Source of the DNA: CBDAPI01 sp964565865
Lineage (GTDB): Bacteria > Acidobacteriota > UBA6911 > RPQK01 > CBDAPI01
Length of the DNA stretch: 35,437 nt
Assembly (NCBI GenBank): GCA_964565865.1
Contig: CAZMGM010000022.1
Location: forward strand, 1 to 35,437
Direction of reading: 5' to 3'
The notes beneath the pieces are model-generated. The model did no database searches. It was not told the origin of the DNA and was given only the letters and a program-made list of their open reading frames with translations. A program made the position numbers and the translations under genes. Shown here one piece after another: positions 6,240 to 14,565 of the stretch. Every line of letters begins with the position of its first letter. The stretch's first letter is position 1.

Positions 6240-8710
6240 TCCTGACTCTTTTCTGAAAGTGTCTTCTCTTCCTCTTCGTCACCAGAAGAGATCAGGCTTA
6301 CATCTGCAACCCGGTCATTTCCTCCCAAATCAATTAGCTTCACTCCCTGGGCACTACGAGACACGGTTAAACGGATCTGATGGACCGGAAGTCGAATCAG
6401 TTTTCCGCTTTCAGTGATGATCATTATGTCCGAGTCGTCGTTGGCGAGGAAGGAAGTGACGACGTCGCCGTTTCTCTCCGAGGTCCGAATGTTGATCACT
6501 CCCTGACCTCCGCGGCCCTGAGCCCGATACTGGTCGATGGGCGTTCGTTTTCCGTATCCATGTTCTGTAACCGCCAATAGATCCGCTCGTTCTGGATCGA
6601 CTATCTCCATTCCGATCAACTCGTCGCCCTGGCGGAGCTTGATTCCTTGAACGCCGCGAGCCGTACGGCCCATGCTTCGAACCTGCGTGGAATTGAACCG
6701 AATGGCCTTGCCCTGCTTCGAGAACAGCATCATATCGCGCTCGTTTTCGGCCAGAGCGACACTCATCAGTTCGTCTCCCTCATCCACACCACAGGCGATG
6801 ATTCCAGAAGAACGCGGGTTGGAATACGCACTCAAAGGTGTTTTCTTTACGTAGCCTCGAAGGGAAGCGGTGACCACCTGGGTCGGTCCTTCAAAATCAT
6901 AAACATTCAACATGTCGGCAACTCGATCATCAGGATCAATATGAATCAGGTTGACAATGGGTTTTCCCTTTCCGGTGGTTCCAACTTCCGGGATCTTCCA
7001 GGCCTTGAGCCAGTGGAGTTTTCCCCGGACAGTAAAGATGAGCATGTAGCTGTGTGTGGAGGCAACGAACAGATCAGCGATGATATCTTCCTCGGTTCTC
7101 GTCGACATTCCGATGCGGCCTTTACCGCCCCGATGTTGGCTTCGGTAGGTGCTCAAGGAAGTGCGTTTGATGTAGCCGTTGCGACTGGCGGTGATCACCA
7201 TTTGCTCTTCAGCAATCAAGTCCTCCATGGAGAGATCGATCTGCGTATCCACGATCTCGGTTTGCCGGGAACTCTTATAAGTAGCCTGAATTCCGATCAA
7301 TTCATCGCGAATCACCCCCTTGAGAGCTGCCTCGTTTCCCAGGATCTCACGGAGTCGGGAGATGGTCTCCTGGAGACTGCCGTATTCCTGTTCGATCTTC
7401 TCCCGTTCCAGGCCAGTCAGTCGCTGCAAGCGCATCTCTAGGATGGCCTGTGCCTGCACCTCTGTCAGGTCGAACTGCTGGACCAGCAATTCTTTCGCCC
7501 CGGCCGGATTCTGGGCCTTTCTCACCAGCTCGATGATCGACTCGAGATGGCTGAGAGCAATGCGAAGGCCCTCCAGAACGTGGGCCCGCCTTACCGCCTT
7601 GTCGAGTTCGAAAGCCGTGCGACGCCTTACGACATCTTTCCTATGTTCAAGGAAGTGCCCAATGACTTCGGTAAGGGAAAGCACTCGGGGTCGGCCCTTA
7701 ACGATGGCCAGTAGAATAATCCCGAAAGAAGACTGCAGAGATGTCAGCTTGTAGAGAGTGTTGAGGACGATCTGGGGCAGTTCGCCTCGCTTTAACTCAA
7801 TGACCACACGCATCCCGCGCCGATCACTCTCATCACGAAGGTCGCTGATCCCCTGGATTTTCTTCTGATTCACGAGGTGCGCGATTTTCTCAATCAGCCG
7901 GGCTTTGTTCACCTGATACGGGAGCTCGTGAATAATGATCGACTCCCGGTCCTTGCCCAGTGGCTCGAACGTGGTCCGGGCTCTCAGGTAAATGATGCCT
8001 CGACCTGTCTGATAGGCATTGAAGATTCCCTGCCGACCGTAAATGAACGCTCCAGTTGGAAAATCCGGGCCGGGAATCAGTTCAAGGATCTCCGCCAAAG
8101 ATGCGTCCTCTCTATCAAGGAGTAATAGGGCCGCATCTACTACCTCACTCAGATTATGAGGGGGAATGTTGGTGGCCATCCCGACTGCGATTCCCGAAGT
8201 CCCATTGACCAGCAGGTTGGGAAACCTTGCAGGCAATACGGTGGGTTCGCTCAAAGATTCGTCGTAGTTGGGAACGAAATCGACCGTTCTTTTGTCGATA
8301 TCAGCCAGAAGTTCAGCAGCGATCCGTGACATGCGGACTTCGGTGTAGCGCATGGCCGCCGGGGAATCCCCGTCGACTGAGCCAAAGTTCCCCTGACCGT
8401 CCACCAGGACCTCGCGCATCGAGAAACCCTGAGCCATGCGAACCATGGTGTCGTAGACCGCCGCATCGCCGTGAGGATGATACTTTCCAATGACTTGCCC
8501 AACGATTCGTGCTGACTTCTTGTGAGCACGATTAAAGGTGTTGGACAACTCCTGCATGGAGTAGAGGATGCGTCTGTGCACAGGCTTGAGGCCGTCTCTA
8601 ATGTCGGGCAGCGCTCTTCCGATAATCACCGACATCGCGTAGTCCAAATAGGACGCACGCATTTCGTCTTCGATGTTGACAGGGAGTTCCGTTCCTCTGG
8701 GCTCAACCAT
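6236..8710 (-). CDS. gyrA: DNA gyrase subunit A
   Basis: GyrA is the breakage-reunion subunit of gyrase, which introduces negative supercoils with GyrB. The 824-residue product starts in normal register with E. coli: SYLDYAMSVIIGRALPDIRDGLKPVHRR, then catalytic Tyr122 in AAMRYTE. The quinolone-contact region reads HPHGDAAVYDT, with Ala83 where E. coli has Ser83 and with Asp87 kept. The C-terminal beta-pinwheel carries a GyrA box, QHRGGKG, which separates gyrase from topoisomerase IV ParC. The C-terminal tail is acidic (GDEEEEKTLSEKSQE), as in Gram-negative gyrases. It lies 35 bases downstream of gyrB; the TPR gene overlaps its stop. Confidence 0.98.
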   Translation of the reverse strand: MVEPRGTELPVNIEDEMRASYLDYAMSVIIGRALPDIRDGLKPVHRRILYSMQELSNTFNRAHKKSARIVGQVIGKYHPHGDAAVYDTMVRMAQGFSMREVLVDGQGNFGSVDGDSPAAMRYTEVRMSRIAAELLADIDKRTVDFVPNYDESLSEPTVLPARFPNLLVNGTSGIAVGMATNIPPHNLSEVVDAALLLLDREDASLAEILELIPGPDFPTGAFIYGRQGIFNAYQTGRGIIYLRARTTFEPLGKDRESIIIHELPYQVNKARLIEKIAHLVNQKKIQGISDLRDESDRRGMRVVIELKRGELPQIVLNTLYKLTSLQSSFGIILLAIVKGRPRVLSLTEVIGHFLEHRKDVVRRRTAFELDKAVRRAHVLEGLRIALSHLESIIELVRKAQNPAGAKELLVQQFDLTEVQAQAILEMRLQRLTGLEREKIEQEYGSLQETISRLREILGNEAALKGVIRDELIGIQATYKSSRQTEIVDTQIDLSMEDLIAEEQMVITASRNGYIKRTSLSTYRSQHRGGKGRIGMSTRTEEDIIADLFVASTHSYMLIFTVRGKLHWLKAWKIPEVGTTGKGKPIVNLIHIDPDDRVADMLNVYDFEGPTQVVTASLRGYVKKTPLSAYSNPRSSGIIACGVDEGDELMSVALAENERDMMLFSKQGKAIRFNSTQVRSMGRTARGVQGIKLRQGDELIGMEIVDPERADLLAVTEHGYGKRTPIDQYRAQGRGGQGVINIRTSERNGDVVTSFLANDDSDIMIITESGKLIRLPVHQIRLTVSRSAQGVKLIDLGGNDRVADVSLISSGDEEEEKTLSEKSQE

Positions 8711-8745
8711 TCAACAACTCCAGGAGATTTTTGTTTGGAACGAAG

Positions 8746-11115
8746 TTAAATATCCAGATGCTTGACGAGCAGGGCGTTGGTCTCAATGAAGTTACGCCGT
8801 GGTTCTACGGCATCTCCCATGAGAATATTGAACACGTCGTTGGCATTCAGCCCGTCCTCAATCCGGACCTGTAAAAGGATGCGTGTCTCGGGATCCATGG
8901 TGGTCTCCCAGAGTTGGTCGGGGTTCATTTCGCCCAGACCTTTATAGCGCTGGACAGAAAGCTGCTTTTTCCCCTCCCCTAGGACCTTCTCGACCAGCTG
9001 CCTCCAGCTTTCCACCTCGATAGCTTTGCCCTTGCGCTCGACTGTGTAACTGGAACCTCTATAGGGCGCGACTTTTCTCGACATGCTCAACAGGGTCTGA
9101 AATTCAGCCGAGGCCAGGAGCTCAAAACTGATTCGCTGGTCGCCGTCTCTGACTTCAAAGAGATCGTGCTCCGGGTCCAGATGTACCTCGGCTGCATCTT
9201 CGTCGAGCATCCGGGCTAATTTGTCAACCTGACCTCTGTCCTGAAAGAACTTTCTCAGGCTCGATCCGTTTGTGCTTGATTCATCGAAGAAGTACACCAG
9301 ACACTTCAACCGATTGGGGTTGAACGTGATGGACAGCCGGTCAAAGGTCTCTTGAAACTGCATGATGTCGCGGATTGCCTCTAGGAACCCTTCACCTTGG
9401 TAAAGCTGCCCCGTCTTCTTAACTGTAAACGAAAAGTCGGAGACGGTTTCCCGCAGCAAGAACCGAGTCAGTGCGCGTTCATCGGTAAGATAAGTCTCTT
9501 TTCGGCCTTTCTTGACTCGGTACAATGGCGGTTGGGCGATGTAAACGTGACCCTCTCGCACCAATTCCGTCATTTGTCTGTAAAAGAACGTGAGCAGCAA
9601 CGTTCGGATGTGGCTGCCATCAATGTCAGCATCGGTCATGATGATGATCTTGTGATAGCGGAGGCGCGAGAGGTCGAAATCGTCCGAGCCAATTCCTGCG
9701 CCGATCGCCGCGATCATGGTCGTGATCTCATCATTGTTCAACATCTTGTCGAAGCGCGCCTTCTCTACGTTAAGAATCTTTCCCTTGATGGGTAGAATCG
9801 CTTGAAACCTTCGATCGCGGCCTTGCTTTGCCGAACCGCCAGCTGAGTCCCCCTCTACAATGAATATCTCCGACTGCGAGGGATCTCGTTCCTGACAATC
9901 TGCCAGCTTTCCAGGCAGCGCAAGGTTCTCTAGAGCGCTCTTGCGGCGCGTCAGATCTCGGGCCTTGCGGGCTGCATCGCGGGCCCGGGCTGCATCGACA
10001 GCCTTTTCGATGATCTGTCGACCCACGGCCGGGTTCTGCTCGAGGAAAATTGAAAGACTCTCGTTACAAATAGTCTCTACCGCGCCCTTGACCTCGCTGT
10101 TTCCTAGCTTCGACTTGGTCTGGCCCTCAAACTGCGGATCCGAGAGCTTGACGCTGATGACCAGGGCAAGCCCCTCACGCACGTCTTCACCGCTGAGCTT
10201 GTGCTTCATATCTCGAAGCAGGTTGTTTTCAACGGCGTAGGAATTGAGAGTGCGAGTCAGAGCTGCCTTGAAACCAACCAGATGAGTACCACCCTCAACC
10301 GTGTTGATCGTGTTAACAAACGAATAGAGAATCTCGTTGTACCCGTCGTTGTACTGGAGTGCTAACTCAACCTCTATGTTGGAACGCTGTTCCTGGATGT
10401 GTACGGGTTGCTCGTGGAGGGCCGTCCGATTTCGATTCAGATAGCGGACAAAGTCCACAACGCCACCCTCGTACAGGAATGTTTGGTTTTTTCCCGACCT
10501 CAGATCCTCGATGGTGATCTTCAAACCCGACGTCAGAAAAGCCATTTCGCGCAGGCGTTGAGCAAGAGTGTCGTAGTTGAATTCCAGAGTCTCGAAAACA
10601 CTGGAATCGGCACGGAAGGTGATCGTTGTGCCCCGGCGTTTCGTCGTTCCCGTCTGACGAAAGGAGCTGGCCGGAACCCCTCGCTCGTAAGCCTGACAAT
10701 AAACCTTTTGATCGCGACGGATTTCCAGAGAAAGGGACTCGGACAAGGCGTTGACTACAGAAACCCCTACACCGTGAAGCCCACCCGAGACCTTGTAGCT
10801 ATCGTTGTCGAACTTGCCTCCCGCATGCAGCGTCGTCATCACCACTTCCGCGGCGGGCTTTTTCTTGAGAGGATGAGTGTCGACAGGAATTCCACGGCCG
10901 TTATCCTTGACCGTAATGGAATTGTCGATGTGAATCGTGACGTTGATCTCGTCGCAATGGCCGCCCAAGGCTTCGTCGACTGAGTTATCGACCACTTCAT
11001 AAACCAGGTGATGTAAACCTGGGGTTGACGTGGATCCGATATACATGGCCGGCCGCTTGCGGACCGCCTCCAACCCTTCCAGGACCTTAATCTTTTCAGC
11101 TGTATAAGAACTCAT
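8746..11115 (-). CDS. gyrB: DNA gyrase subunit B
   Basis: GyrB is the ATPase subunit of gyrase. The 789-residue product has a GHKL ATP site (Glu40 and Asn44 in YEVVDNSVDEA, KDNGRGIPV, then GGLHGVGVSVVNAL), the S5-like transducer, and the TOPRIM motifs EGDSAGGSAKQGRDR, PIKGKILNVEKAR and TDADIDGSHIRTL. An insert of roughly 160 residues within the TOPRIM half (from about VKKTGQLYQGEG to SWRQLVEKVLGEG) gives the long form seen in E. coli (804 residues) rather than the short Gram-positive form. It ends FIETNALLVKHLDI. Gene order is dnaN, then gyrB with no recF, and gyrA follows. A 201-base gap upstream holds a candidate promoter. Confidence 0.98.
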   Translation of the reverse strand: MSSYTAEKIKVLEGLEAVRKRPAMYIGSTSTPGLHHLVYEVVDNSVDEALGGHCDEINVTIHIDNSITVKDNGRGIPVDTHPLKKKPAAEVVMTTLHAGGKFDNDSYKVSGGLHGVGVSVVNALSESLSLEIRRDQKVYCQAYERGVPASSFRQTGTTKRRGTTITFRADSSVFETLEFNYDTLAQRLREMAFLTSGLKITIEDLRSGKNQTFLYEGGVVDFVRYLNRNRTALHEQPVHIQEQRSNIEVELALQYNDGYNEILYSFVNTINTVEGGTHLVGFKAALTRTLNSYAVENNLLRDMKHKLSGEDVREGLALVISVKLSDPQFEGQTKSKLGNSEVKGAVETICNESLSIFLEQNPAVGRQIIEKAVDAARARDAARKARDLTRRKSALENLALPGKLADCQERDPSQSEIFIVEGDSAGGSAKQGRDRRFQAILPIKGKILNVEKARFDKMLNNDEITTMIAAIGAGIGSDDFDLSRLRYHKIIIMTDADIDGSHIRTLLLTFFYRQMTELVREGHVYIAQPPLYRVKKGRKETYLTDERALTRFLLRETVSDFSFTVKKTGQLYQGEGFLEAIRDIMQFQETFDRLSITFNPNRLKCLVYFFDESSTNGSSLRKFFQDRGQVDKLARMLDEDAAEVHLDPEHDLFEVRDGDQRISFELLASAEFQTLLSMSRKVAPYRGSSYTVERKGKAIEVESWRQLVEKVLGEGKKQLSVQRYKGLGEMNPDQLWETTMDPETRILLQVRIEDGLNANDVFNILMGDAVEPRRNFIETNALLVKHLDI

Positions 11116-11243
11116 GGAATTCGACCCATTGGTTTGATCCTGGGAGCAAGCTCAGAGCGAAAAGAACCCGTCAGAGAGCCTTCCTTCAAACTGCTACATT
11201 TTATCACAGTCCCCCCGGCTAGAAGGAGGCCATCTCGCTTCTT

Positions 11244-11273
11244 CTTATCTGCACTAAATAACTGAACTGTAAA
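11244..11273 (-). promoter_or_regulatory. Candidate gyrB-gyrA promoter
   Basis: On the minus strand, -35 TTTACA (11268-11273) and -10 GATAAG (11244-11249) are separated by 18 bases. It lies in the 201-base dnaN-gyrB gap, with a leader of about 120 bases. Confidence 0.35.
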
Positions 11274-11316
11274 GACTTTTGGTTCTTGGAAAGAAGGAAG
11301 GTGGGGGAAGGCTGTT

Positions 11317-12426
11317 TCAGATCTGCATGGGCATGACGACATACTGATAGGAGTACTCTTCGTCGTCAGCCGGACTGAAGAGACCCTGCGTTTCGCCGTC
11401 TCGAAGGTCCAGGGAAACCTTCTCACAGTCGAGCGCCGACAGAAACTCCAACAGGTAACCCGCGTTAAAGCAAATGGAGAGACCTTCATCCTCGAACTCC
11501 ACCGGCAAAGATGCCCTCGCCTCTCCCAGATCCGCATTGTTGGTAGAGAGCTCCAGCTGGCCTTCACTCAGATCCAGTTTGACGGCTCGCGACTGTTCAT
11601 CTGCCATGATTGCGACCCTCCTCAGTGTATCGCTCAGTTCGACCGTGGGAACCAGGATATTTTTGTCGTTGTCCGCTGGAATCACCATTTCATAGTTGGG
11701 AAACTGACCGCTCAACATCCGGGAGATCAACAGCCTTTCTCCGACTTGAAAAAGAAGGTGGTTCGAGTCCTTCGAGAATTGGATGAGGTCATAACCGGAA
11801 GCCGCCAGCTTTACCAGTTCCACCAGGGTCTTCTTGGGAACGAGACTCTTCATCTCGCCTTCAATGCCGGGAATCTCGACAGGTGCTGAAATCAGGGCCA
11901 GTCGGTGTCCGTCAGTGGTGACGAGGGTTATCTGATTCGCCTTTAGAATCATGAGCGCCCCGTTCAGTGCGAAGCGCGATTCCTCCTGGGTGATGGCAAA
12001 CACGCAACGGGAAATCATGTAGCGAAGAGCGTCGGCTGGGATGTCAATCCTCTCGCTATCGACCTGCGGTACATCCGGAAAGTTTTCTTTTGAGAGGCTG
12101 GCAACTTTGAATCTCGAACGCTCACACGTGATCGCTAACCACTCATCCCCTCCGGCCATCTTAAAGTGGATTTCCGCCTCTGGGAGGAGTCGCACGATGT
12201 CAAATAGCTTGCGCGCCGACACCGTGACCGAGCCGGCCACCTTAACGGCAGCCGGGCAGCCACACCGTATAGTGACGTCCAAATCGGTTCCAGTAATGGA
12301 AAGCGTGTTTCCCGTTGTTTCCAAGAGGAGATTCGAAAGTATGGGCACCGTAGTCCTCTTCTCGACGACGCCTTGAACATACTGGAGTTCTTTGAGAATC
12401 TCTTCTTTCCGAACTACAAATTCCAT
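11317..12426 (-). CDS. dnaN: DNA polymerase III beta sliding clamp
   Basis: The beta clamp encircles DNA and tethers polymerase III and other proteins. The 369-residue product has the usual length and three repeated domains. Recognisable parts are the start MEFVVRKEEILKELQYVQGVVEKR with TTVPILSNLLLE, then the mid-protein FALNGALMILKANQITLVTTDGHRLAL, and the C-terminal end SYQYVVMPMQI (family 'YVVMPMR(L/I)'). It lies 52 bases downstream of dnaA, the conserved order. The following recF is missing; a 201-base gap leads to gyrB. Confidence 0.97.
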   Translation of the reverse strand: MEFVVRKEEILKELQYVQGVVEKRTTVPILSNLLLETTGNTLSITGTDLDVTIRCGCPAAVKVAGSVTVSARKLFDIVRLLPEAEIHFKMAGGDEWLAITCERSRFKVASLSKENFPDVPQVDSERIDIPADALRYMISRCVFAITQEESRFALNGALMILKANQITLVTTDGHRLALISAPVEIPGIEGEMKSLVPKKTLVELVKLAASGYDLIQFSKDSNHLLFQVGERLLISRMLSGQFPNYEMVIPADNDKNILVPTVELSDTLRRVAIMADEQSRAVKLDLSEGQLELSTNNADLGEARASLPVEFEDEGLSICFNAGYLLEFLSALDCEKVSLDLRDGETQGLFSPADDEEYSYQYVVMPMQI

Positions 12427-12478
12427 TGATACTTCCCCCGGGTTCGATGTTACCCTTGGCTGCCTCCCACTAGGCGAG

Positions 12479-13807
12479 TCATTGAATCAGTTCCCGCAAC
12501 CGTTCCAGCAATGCCTTCATGCGAGCATCCTCTTTGGCAAGCCGTTTAATCTTCCTGATCGAATGCAGGACTGTCGTATGGTGCTTACCTCCAAATGCCC
12601 TACCGATCTGAGGCAAGGAATCCTTGGTTAGTTCTCGTGCCAGGTACATAGCAATCTGTCGCGGCTCGGCAATTCGACGGGAATTGTTCTTCTTCCTCAG
12701 GTCGTTGGAACTCAAGGAGAAATGATTTGCCACAACCCGCTGGACATCTTCCGCTGTAATGAACCTCGCGTTCTGGTCCGCAATGTTCTTAAGAACTTTT
12801 TCGGCCAGTTCGAGGGTGATTTTCTCTCCGGTCAGACTGCTGAACGCGACCAAGCGGATCAAGGATCCTTCCAGTTCTCGAACGTTGGAACGGATATGCT
12901 GAGCGATAAAGAACACTACATCGTCAGGAAGGCTCACCGCTTCCAGTTCCGCCTTCTTCTTGAGAATCGCCACCTTGGTCTCGAGGTCCGGTGCCTGGAT
13001 ATCGGCAATCAGCCCCCATTCGAAACGGCTGTGCAGACGCTCTTCCAGGGTCGGGATCTCGCGAGGTGGACAATCGCTGGAGATCACAACCTGCTTCTGG
13101 TTATCGTATAGCGCGTTAAACGTATGGAAAAACTCCTCCTGAGTTCGCTCCTTGCCAGCCAGGAATTCAATGTCATCTATCAGCAGAACATCGATATTGC
13201 GGTACTTTTCACGAAACTGAATGGTCTTGTCGTAACGGATCGAATTGATCAGTTCGTTCATGAAGCGTTCAGAGGACATGTAGGTGAGACGGACACGGGG
13301 GGATCGAATCTTAAGGTAATGCCCAACCGCGTGCATCAAATGCGTTTTCCCCAGACCTACGCCTCCGTATATAAAAAGGGGGTTATAGGCCTTAGAGGGC
13401 TGCTCCGCCACTGCGAGAGAGGCCGCGTGAGCAAATTGGTTGCTGGTGCCCACTACGAACCGGCCAAAGGTGTACTTGGGGTTTAGATTGCACTGGGCAG
13501 CCTGAGGGCATGGCCCCTCCGAATTCATGTCGGTTTGAGGACCCCTTCCGTCGTGGCCCTGCTCCGCGTTGGCTACCACCAGCGACCAGGTCCATTCCCT
13601 CAGCCCGACTTCCTCAAGAGCTTCGTTGATTACGGACGCATAGTTCTCGTGAATCCAGTAGCGAAAATACTCGTTAGGGACCCGGACTACCAGTCGCCTG
13701 TCAGATCCACTCTCAGAGTCAACGGCAGTTGGCCTGAACCAGACGTCAAAATTCTGTTTAGAAACCCGTGCCTGTATAGCAGACAGGACAGCAGACCAGA
13801 ATTGCAT
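12479..13807 (-). CDS. dnaA: Chromosomal replication initiator protein DnaA
   Basis: DnaA binds DnaA boxes at oriC and opens the origin. The 442-residue product has domain I (MQFWSAVLSAIQARVSKQNF...WFRP), a short variable linker (about 78-108), the AAA+ core with Walker A GGVGLGKT (148-155) and Walker B LLIDDIE (208-214), and the C-terminal DNA-binding domain with the signature LPQIGRAFGGKHHTTVLHS. I choose ATG 13805-13807, because it gives the canonical N-terminus and has GGTGA upstream; a TTG at 13834 would add nine residues. DnaA-box-like sites lie 90-125 bases upstream, so autoregulation is likely. Confidence 0.97.
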   Translation of the reverse strand: MQFWSAVLSAIQARVSKQNFDVWFRPTAVDSESGSDRRLVVRVPNEYFRYWIHENYASVINEALEEVGLREWTWSLVVANAEQGHDGRGPQTDMNSEGPCPQAAQCNLNPKYTFGRFVVGTSNQFAHAASLAVAEQPSKAYNPLFIYGGVGLGKTHLMHAVGHYLKIRSPRVRLTYMSSERFMNELINSIRYDKTIQFREKYRNIDVLLIDDIEFLAGKERTQEEFFHTFNALYDNQKQVVISSDCPPREIPTLEERLHSRFEWGLIADIQAPDLETKVAILKKKAELEAVSLPDDVVFFIAQHIRSNVRELEGSLIRLVAFSSLTGEKITLELAEKVLKNIADQNARFITAEDVQRVVANHFSLSSNDLRKKNNSRRIAEPRQIAMYLARELTKDSLPQIGRAFGGKHHTTVLHSIRKIKRLAKEDARMKALLERLRELIQ

Positions 13808-13898
13808 GCACACTTCACCCAAGTACGATCGCAAGTGTCCCTAGTTTTTGCTCGGGAGGGTACTGACACTCACCCCATGTCAGTCAGAGCCCGCTTAG

Positions 13899-13931
13899 GT
13901 TTCCACAGTGTTTTCCACAGGTTGTGGAAAA
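13899..13931. promoter_or_regulatory. DnaA-box cluster upstream of dnaA
   Basis: GTTTCCACA (13899-13907), TTTTCCACA (13911-13919) and, inverted, TTTTCCACA (13923-13931, minus strand). The last two face each other across three bases as a near-palindrome. Consensus is TTATCCACA; these differ by one or two bases. Confidence 0.55.
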
Positions 13932-13967
13932 GGGTAATTCCTACCAGCCTCGAGCGAAACGGACCTA

Positions 13968-13996
13968 AACCTACCATGCCTTTCCCGGCCTTGCAA
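13968..13996 (-). promoter_or_regulatory. Candidate dnaA promoter
   Basis: Minus strand: -35 TTGCAA (13991-13996), 17-base spacer, -10 TAGGTT (13968-13973) with a TG one base before it (extended -10). The DnaA boxes then fall downstream of the start site, which would suit autorepression. Hexamers are weak. Confidence 0.3.
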
Positions 13997-14289
13997 ATGC
14001 TTTTTCCCAAAAAAGTTTTTCTGGGTTCTAGGAAAGGACAATTTTATCTATTTTACAGTACTTTACGTACTGTTTTCAAAGATAATCCTCAGGCAATCCA
14101 GGCTTTTTTAGAGAGCGATCACAGATTCCGGCTGAGGGGCCTCGGGGCAACCTGTCGCCACCCCATAAAGCAGCAGGTAAGAGGCGTTCATATATCCCCT
14201 TTTTGTCGGTTTGACTGAATTCCAACCACTCTGAGTGTCGTTGTTTCCAGCGATCTGAGCCGGCGTGGTTTGGCACTTGAGAAAATCGA

Positions 14290-14565
14290 TCAGGAGTTTA
14301 TGAGCGTCTTCAATTCCTTCCCTGGCTTGAAATAGGGTACTCGCTTTGCCGGCACAAACACTTTTTCTCCTGTTTTCGGGTTTCGGCCCTGTCGGGAAGC
14401 CCTTTCCCGAAGGCGAAAACTGCCGAAGCCCCTGAGCTCGACCTTTTCGCCAGAGTTCAGCGAGTCGACAATACTGTCAAGAACTGTTTGGACCATCACC
14501 TCAGCATCTTTTTTGTTCAGGTCAGAATCCCTGGACACCTCGTCGACAAGTTCAGCTTTCGTCAT
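14290..14565 (-). CDS. HU/IHF family DNA-binding protein
   Basis: Small dimeric nucleoid protein that bends DNA; HU also assists DnaA in opening origins. The 91-residue product matches the family through its length: MTKAELVDEVSRD...LNKKDAEVMVQTVLDSI, then GEKVELRGFGSFRLRERASR, the beta-arm signature GRNPKTGEKVFVPAKRVPYFKPGKELK. It has a Pro in the arm as usual. HU versus IHF cannot be settled by eye. Its ATG lies within the 3' end of rpsA (14-base overlap), so it is translated with S1, an arrangement reminiscent of the rpsA-ihfB neighbourhood of proteobacteria. Downstream is the candidate origin. Confidence 0.92.
   Translation of the reverse strand: MTKAELVDEVSRDSDLNKKDAEVMVQTVLDSIVDSLNSGEKVELRGFGSFRLRERASRQGRNPKTGEKVFVPAKRVPYFKPGKELKTLINS

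Larger units (their letters stand above)
13808..14289. other. Intergenic region between dnaA and the HU gene, candidate oriC
   Basis: The longest non-coding stretch in the window. It holds a cluster of DnaA-box-like 9-mers at 13899-13931, an A/T-rich segment at about 14001-14095 suitable for unwinding, a perfect inverted repeat ACAGTAC-TTTAC-GTACTGT (14055-14073), and a smaller dyad CTGACA/TGTCAG (13863-13883). Position beside dnaA, with genes on both flanks, is a classic origin site. All boxes are one or two bases from TTATCCACA and none is perfect, so origin function is an inference. No convincing gene lies here; a 66-codon open frame at 14076-14276 has no recognisable motif. Confidence 0.45.

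Noticed and set aside
11112..11567. 151-codon minus-strand open frame between gyrB and dnaN
   Set aside because: It overlaps the end of dnaN in another frame, is Ser/Arg-rich and matches no RecF motif.
13899..13931. CRISPR-like or tandem repeat array from the repeated TTTCCACA
   Set aside because: Only three short copies in mixed orientation; DnaA boxes explain them better.
14076..14276. 66-codon open frame downstream of the HU gene
   Set aside because: GTG start, no Shine-Dalgarno, no motif, and it runs through the A/T-rich dyad of the candidate origin.
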